Shown: one piece after another, positions 7,866 through 11,074 of the stretch | Position numbering within the stretch: position 1 is the stretch's first letter | Layout: each line of letters starts with the position of its first letter | Assembly (NCBI GenBank): GCA_021777685.1 | Contig: JAJYDH010000180.1 | Span: 1 to 11,074 of the forward strand | From: Planctomycetota bacterium | GTDB lineage: Bacteria; Planctomycetota; Planctomycetia; Isosphaerales; Isosphaeraceae | DNA: 11,074 nt | Direction of reading: 5' to 3' | The notes under the pieces: model-generated | Databases searched by the model: none | Seen by the model: only the letters and a program-made list of their open reading frames with translations | Told to the model about the DNA's origin: nothing | Program-made: the position numbers and the translations under genes

Positions 7866-7882
7866 CCGGCCCGCCCCCATCT
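7866..7882 (+). repeat. a2 arm of the retron RNA flanking repeat
   Basis: CCGGCCCGCCCCCATCT is complementary to a1 with one bulged C. It ends 21 bases before the RT start codon, the usual place for a2 in retron operons. Its pairing with a1 would present the branching guanosine to the RT. Confidence 0.6.
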
Positions 7883-7903
7883 TGTCCCCTCGGAACGTCG
7901 TGC

Positions 7904-9586
7904 ATGGGTTTCTTCCGCGACCTCGTCCAGCGACTCGTCGGCGGCGCCGCCGGACCCGAGCCCGAGATCGAGCCCGAACCCGCCCCCACACCCCCCCCCG
8001 AGCCGGACCCGCCCCCGGCCGCCCCCGGCCCCGCAGCCCCCGCGCCCGCCCCGCCGCCGCCGCCATCGCCGCCGATCGCGGACCCTCCGTCCGTCGCCCC
8101 GGCCGGACCTCCGAAGGCCGAGCCTCCACGAAAGGTCGGGCTCGACGCGGGCGACTTCCTGCCGATCTCGCGGGACGAGCTGAAGTCGGCCGCCCGCGCC
8201 TCGGGCCGGGGGCTGCTCGCCAACCTCTGGTTCGGCCGCCGCGACCTGATCCCGCCGGCGGACGACGAGCGGACCCGGCTGATCGACCGGGCCCTCGTGA
8301 CCCACGGCATCCTCTCGCCCGAACAGCTCGCCGAGATCCACCGAGTCGGCGCCGAGATGGACCGGGCCCGGCCGGCCGAGGAGTCGATCCGCCACCAGGC
8401 CGCCGCCGTGGGCGAGGCCGCCGTCCGGGCCGACCGCGAGGAGAAGGCCCGGATCAAGGCCCAGAAGAAGGCCGAGGCCGCCGAACGCCGGCGGCTCCAC
8501 GCCGAGGCCGTCGAGCACCGCAAGGCCACCGACATCGTCTATCTGGGCCGGGGGGTCTCGCGGTTCCTGGGCGACCGGCAGAGCGACCTCGCCGCGCTCG
8601 AGGCCGCCGGGCTCCCCCCCTTGAGCACGCCCGCCGAGCTGGCCGAGGCGCTGGGGCTGTCGGTCTCCCGGCTCCGCTGGCTCGCCTTCCACGCCGAGGC
8701 CGCCACGAGGGTCCATTACGTGACCTTCGAGGTCCCCAAGAAATCGGGCGGGACCCGCAGGCTGAGCGCCCCGCACAAGTCGCTCGCCTCGGCCCAGCGC
8801 TGGGTCATGGACCGGATCGTCGCCCCGCTCCCGGTCGAGCCCCACGCCCACGGGTTCCTGACCGGCCGGAGCATCCTGACCAACGCCAGCCCCCACGCCG
8901 GCCGGGCGGTCGTGGTGAACATGGACCTGGAGGACTTCTTCCCGAGCGTCGGCTACCGGCGGGTCCGGGGCGTCTTCCGCCGCGCCGGGTATTCGCCCGC
9001 CGTCGCCACGATCCTCGCCCTGCTCTGCACCGAGTGCCCGAGGCGCGAGGTGGCCTACGACGGCACGACCTACCACGTCGCGACCGCCCCCCGAGGGCTC
9101 CCGCAGGGGGCGAGCACCAGCCCCGGCCTGTCGAACCAGGTCGCCCGGAGGCTCGACCGCCGGCTCGCCGGCCTGGCCAGCAAGCTGGGCGCGACCTACA
9201 CCCGCTACGCCGACGACCTGACGTTCTCGGGCGATGACGGCCTCGACGGCAAGGTCGGCTACCTCATGGCCCGGGTCCGGCACATCGCCCGGGACGAGGG
9301 GTTCGCGGTCAACGAGGCCAAGAGCCGGGTCCTCCGCCGGAACGCGGCGCAGGTCGTCACCGGCCTGGTCGTCAACGACCGACCGGGAGTCCCCCGCGAC
9401 GAGGTCCGCCGCCTGAGGGCCATCCTCCACCGCGCGAAGGCCGAAGGGCTCGACGCCCAGAACCGCCAGGACCACCCCGACTTCCGCGCCTGGCTCCGGG
9501 GCAAGATCGCCTACGTCAGCATGGCCCGGCCCGAGGTCGGCGGGCGGTTGCTGGCGGAGTTCGAGGCCCTGAACGCGGGCCATTGA
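7904..9586 (+). CDS. Retron reverse transcriptase with long N-terminal extension
   Basis: A protein of 560 residues that reverse transcribes the msd part of its cognate RNA into branched msDNA. RT blocks run in order: HYVTFEVPKKSGGTRRLSAP (271-290); HGFLTGRSI with the retron-specific NASPH (327-331, NAxxH of region X); motif A DLEDFFPS (catalytic D341); LPQGASTSP (399-407); YADD (435-438, catalytic D437 and D438); and the retron-specific VTG (485-487, region Y), then a C-terminal thumb-like helical region. All catalytic residues are intact. Ahead of the RT is a 270-residue extension: a Pro-rich linker (18-75), a helical segment with LIDRALVTHGILSPEQLAEIHRVG, a charged Glu/Lys/Arg coiled coil (about 155-206), and TDIVYLGRGVSRFLGDRQSD joining the core. 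Myxobacterial Mx162/Sa163 RTs also have N-terminal extensions, and this protein reads most like that group (from memory). The start at 7904 is chosen because it lies just beyond a2; the frame extends upstream through the msd and is non-coding there. The Shine-Dalgarno is weak (GGAA). A group II intron RT is excluded by NAxxH/VTG and the lack of a maturase domain. Confidence 0.93.
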   Translation: MGFFRDLVQRLVGGAAGPEPEIEPEPAPTPPPEPDPPPAAPGPAAPAPAPPPPPSPPIADPPSVAPAGPPKAEPPRKVGLDAGDFLPISRDELKSAARASGRGLLANLWFGRRDLIPPADDERTRLIDRALVTHGILSPEQLAEIHRVGAEMDRARPAEESIRHQAAAVGEAAVRADREEKARIKAQKKAEAAERRRLHAEAVEHRKATDIVYLGRGVSRFLGDRQSDLAALEAAGLPPLSTPAELAEALGLSVSRLRWLAFHAEAATRVHYVTFEVPKKSGGTRRLSAPHKSLASAQRWVMDRIVAPLPVEPHAHGFLTGRSILTNASPHAGRAVVVNMDLEDFFPSVGYRRVRGVFRRAGYSPAVATILALLCTECPRREVAYDGTTYHVATAPRGLPQGASTSPGLSNQVARRLDRRLAGLASKLGATYTRYADDLTFSGDDGLDGKVGYLMARVRHIARDEGFAVNEAKSRVLRRNAAQVVTGLVVNDRPGVPRDEVRRLRAILHRAKAEGLDAQNRQDHPDFRAWLRGKIAYVSMARPEVGGRLLAEFEALNAGH

Positions 9587-9628
9587 ACGGCCATCGCCGA
9601 TCGTGGTGAGTTCGGCGGTCTGTTCTGA

Positions 9629-9665
9629 AGAAGTGTGTTAAGCAAGCGTCCCGGGAAGCGATAAT
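9629..9665 (+). repeat. Dispersed intergenic motif, copy 2
   Basis: AGAAGTGTGTTAAGC, then AAGCGT, the palindrome CCCGGG (9651-9655 with its preceding C) and AAGCGATAAT. It matches copy 1 at 6415-6450 in order and in most positions. The differences are a short insertion before the palindrome and a shorter palindrome. Confidence 0.5.
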
Positions 9666-9731
9666 AATATCGAAGGCCGTCGGAAGAGGGCGATCGCGCC
9701 TCCGCGCCGATGGGCCAAGCTTCGATTTATG

Positions 9732-9860
9732 CTCGTTACCGCGCTCGTCGTGGGAATGCCGCCTTCGACGCTCCCGCGTCGTCTTCGGGCCGGGCCCGAT
9801 CGCTCGCCCGAGGACGCAGAGCGTCCGGGACGGCATTCCCACGCGGAGCGTGGGAACGAG
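9732..9860. repeat. 129-bp imperfect palindromic repeat element (REP/MITE-like)
   Basis: The two halves are imperfect inverted copies. CTCGTTACC (9732-9740) faces GGGAACGAG (9852-9860), and CGTGGGAATGCCG (9749-9761) is exactly complementary to CGGCATTCCCACG (9831-9843). CGGGC...GCCCG surrounds the centre, around the palindrome GGGCCC. The right half also contains its own hairpin, TTCCCACGCGGAGCGTGGGAA (9836-9856). The GTTCCCACGCTCCGCGTGGGAATGCC type is, from memory, a highly dispersed element in planctomycete genomes and often yields spurious proteins reading SHAPRGN or PTLRVGMPS. Those phrases are present here in the minus-strand frames. Confidence 0.75.
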
Positions 9861-9926
9861 GAAGAGAGATATGACCTTGATTATGACCGAGCACCGGATG
9901 AAAGCGTGAAATTTCCTCGCAATCCC

Positions 9927-9944
9927 GACAGGATTTGATACGAT
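9927..9944 (+). promoter_or_regulatory. Candidate extended -10 promoter of the zinc-ribbon gene
   Basis: TGA-TACGAT (9936-9944) fits an extended -10 element (TGN before a 4/6 hexamer). No good -35 is seen. It is preceded by GACAGGAT (9927-9934) at exactly the distance seen in the beta-helix promoter. The implied leader is about 115 bases. Confidence 0.35.
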
Positions 9945-10039
9945 CGCGCCCGCCCCGGCTTCGAAGGCGACCGGGGCCATCCCCTCGTCCGGCGTCCCGG
10001 ACCCGATCCGATCGACTCGAAATCCCCCTGGTTGGCGGA

Positions 10040-10055
10040 GGGCCGGGCCCGGCCC
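10040..10055. repeat. 16-bp perfect GC palindrome ahead of the zinc-ribbon gene
   Basis: GGGCCGGGCCCGGCCC is fully self-complementary and ends 11 bases before the ATG at 10067. In mRNA it could fold near the ribosome binding region. In DNA this rich in G and C, chance is a fair explanation. Confidence 0.4.
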
Positions 10056-10066
10056 GGTCGTGCAGG

Positions 10067-11074
10067 ATGAGCATCAATTGCGAATGCGCCGGATGCGGCA
10101 AGAGTTTCCGAGTCCCCGACGAGATGGCGGGCAAGCGGGCCAGGTGCAAGTGCGGAGGTGTGACGGTGATCCCCGCCCCGCCGAGGGTCCGGGCCCAGGC
10201 CACCGACACGCCCGCCTTCGACCCGTTCGGCCTCGGCGACGCGGCCGAGACTGAGGCCGAGGCTGAGCCTGTCATCGCACCGCCGACGGGCCGGACGAAG
10301 GGGGCCGGGGCGACCGGCCGGAAGTCGGGCAAGAAGAAGCGCCCGGCGGTCGAGGCCTGGACGATGCTGGCCCTCTTCGGGATCGCCATGCTGGCGGTCC
10401 TGGTGGGGATGGCTTCGGCCTCGCTCAAGGTGCCCGCCCTGTCGTTCGCGGTCCTGGTGGGGATGGCCCTCTCATTGTTCGGCTCCTATCGCTATTTCCG
10501 GGCCATCGGTATGCCCGGGTTAGTCACCATCCTGCTGCTCTGCTTCTTCCCGATCCTGGGGCTGATCGCCTGGACCTGGCGCTGGAAGGAGGCCCCCAGG
10601 CCCGCCCTGGCCATCTGGCTGGGCCTCCTGATCGCGACGTTCGGCGGCCTGGAGATCATCATGGACCACCGGCCCGGGCTCCGGCCCGATTTCCGGACGG
10701 CAGCGCCACCGGCGCCGCAGCCGAACGCCCCGCAGCTCGACCCGTCGCTCTCCGCCCCCCGGGTCGCGGACCGGGCGGCACTGGCCGAGTTCCGCTCGAA
10801 GGCCCCGACGGGCGACCCGACGGCCCGGCTGGTCTACAACCTGGAATCGCCCGACAAGGCCGAGCGGATGATGGCCTGGCTCGGGCTCCGCGAGGTCCCC
10901 GTGGCCGAAGAGCACCGCGCGGCGGTCGTCAAATCCACACACAAGCATCTCAACGATCCAGACCAGTTGACCCGCCACCGGTCCGTCGAGATGCTCGCGA
11001 AATGGTCGCCCCCGGACGCCGACCTGGTCCCCACGCTGATCCCGTTCCTGAGCGACAACATCAATATTTACACC
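10067..11074 (+). CDS. Zinc-ribbon / four-TM / HEAT-like protein, 3' end outside the window
   Basis: The frame is open for 336 codons from the ATG at 10067 to the last base, so the protein is incomplete. Residues 5-30 form a short zinc ribbon (C7-x2-C10 and C27-x-C29 with FRVPDEMAGKRA between), the N-terminal type found in many planctomycete membrane proteins. A charged GRKSGKKKR linker leads to four hydrophobic segments (about 98-120, 122-143, 150-170, 180-200). A Pro-rich stretch follows, and then a helical region (about 262-336) with LNDPDQLTRHRSVEMLAKW and LVPTLIPFL, the look of HEAT-like repeats that probably continue beyond the window. The zinc ribbon and the HEAT-like part would both be on the cytoplasmic side (inference). 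Function is unknown; such proteins may act in membrane-associated protein contacts. Only AGG lies directly before the ATG, so the Shine-Dalgarno is poor. A GTG frame at 10060 in another phase is short and lacks family features. Confidence 0.8.
   Translation, partial: MSINCECAGCGKSFRVPDEMAGKRARCKCGGVTVIPAPPRVRAQATDTPAFDPFGLGDAAETEAEAEPVIAPPTGRTKGAGATGRKSGKKKRPAVEAWTMLALFGIAMLAVLVGMASASLKVPALSFAVLVGMALSLFGSYRYFRAIGMPGLVTILLLCFFPILGLIAWTWRWKEAPRPALAIWLGLLIATFGGLEIIMDHRPGLRPDFRTAAPPAPQPNAPQLDPSLSAPRVADRAALAEFRSKAPTGDPTARLVYNLESPDKAERMMAWLGLREVPVAEEHRAAVVKSTHKHLNDPDQLTRHRSVEMLAKWSPPDADLVPTLIPFLSDNINIYT

Larger units (their letters stand above)
7664..7882 (+). ncRNA. Putative retron msr-msd RNA
   Basis: The 219-base region directly upstream of the RT gene has the order a1, msr, msd, a2. 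The a1 repeat (7664-7679) pairs with a2 (7866-7882). AGC at 7691-7693, 11 bases after a1, is a candidate for the branching guanosine (G7692). An 8-bp hairpin with a TTC loop follows (7697-7715), then a long interrupted stem (7742-7846) whose core is a 26-bp perfect inverted repeat. If reverse transcription starts just before a2 and stops near the base of the long stem, the msDNA would be roughly 100-125 nucleotides; this is an estimate. The order and position match known retrons. Against it: GC-rich DNA pairs easily, and the 26-bp repeat could be a dispersed palindrome. Confidence 0.7.
9587..10066. other. Intergenic region with repeats between the retron and the zinc-ribbon gene
   Basis: No coding region is credible in these 480 bases; the open frames here are translations of the palindromic repeat. 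The stretch holds the dispersed motif at 9629-9665, the 129-bp imperfect palindrome at 9732-9860, a promoter candidate at 9927-9944 and a 16-bp palindrome at 10040-10055. No U-tailed terminator was found after the RT stop codon. Confidence 0.6.

Noticed and set aside
7694..7903. In-frame upstream start for the RT
   Set aside because: It would translate the msd inverted repeat and a2; the protein from 7904 begins with a sensible amphipathic segment.
6749..9583. 944-codon open frame on the minus strand opposite the KHGL gene and RT
   Set aside because: It runs antisense through two genes and the ncRNA region, is low-complexity Gly/Asp/Val/Arg, and arises from high-GC third-position bias.
7904..9586. 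Group II intron or diversity-generating retroelement
   Set aside because: No maturase or HNH domain, no intron ends and no template/variable repeat pair seen; NAxxH and VTG point to a retron.
9736..10428. Minus-strand frames reading through 9736-10428 and 9516-9980
   Set aside because: They contain the SHAPRGN / PTLRVGMPS phrases that come from translating the palindromic repeat, and they run antisense to the zinc-ribbon gene.
10520..10978. 152-codon minus-strand frame
   Set aside because: Antisense to the continuous zinc-ribbon/TM/HEAT-like frame, with no start signal or domain.

Overview
The window is about 11 kb of very GC-rich DNA, most likely from a planctomycete of the Isosphaeraceae/Gemmatales type. 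That placement is inferred from protein and repeat style: a giant beta-helix protein with the LAERFEDRLLLS N-terminal motif, a Gly/Pro-rich outer-membrane barrel protein with a QDRVFYTFNYFND core, a protein with the STGPKTAEGKAR...NALKHGL signature, a zinc-ribbon/membrane/HEAT-like protein, and palindromic intergenic repeats of a kind common in these genomes. No rRNA, tRNA, CRISPR array or transposase was seen.

Layout. 1-518: no convincing gene; a 13-bp perfect hairpin and related repeat sequence lie at the left edge. 519-1895 (+): secreted beta-barrel protein. 1939-6264 (-): 1441-residue parallel beta-helix repeat protein, convergent with the barrel gene across a 43-bp gap. 6265-6502: divergent promoter region with a good sigma70-like promoter for the beta-helix gene. 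6503-7630 (+): protein of unknown function with the KHGL signature. 7631-7903: a nested inverted-repeat region that reads as a retron msr-msd non-coding RNA. 7904-9586 (+): retron reverse transcriptase. 9587-10066: intergenic region with a 129-bp imperfect palindrome, a diverged copy of a motif also found near 6415, and a promoter candidate. 10067-11074 (+): zinc-ribbon / four-TM / HEAT-like protein running off the right end, with no stop codon in the window.

The notable system is the retron at about 7627-9586. The RT has the YADD catalytic centre and both retron hallmarks, NAxxH (N327-H331) and VTG (485-487). It also carries a 270-residue N-terminal extension: a Pro-rich linker, a conserved-looking helical segment and a charged coiled coil. 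Directly upstream are a 16-bp a1/a2-like flanking repeat, an 8-bp msr-type hairpin preceded by AGC (candidate branching G), and a 26-bp perfect inverted repeat extended by outer stems (msd). A TTGACA -35 element overlaps the stop codon of the preceding gene. This resembles the myxobacterial Mx162/Sa163 retrons, whose RTs also have N-terminal extensions, more than the short enterobacterial RTs. No recognisable effector lies next to it. The RT extension itself, or the KHGL protein just upstream, are the only local candidates, and neither is shown to be an effector.

The other genes look like ordinary envelope and unknown planctomycete genes that share no obvious pathway with the retron.
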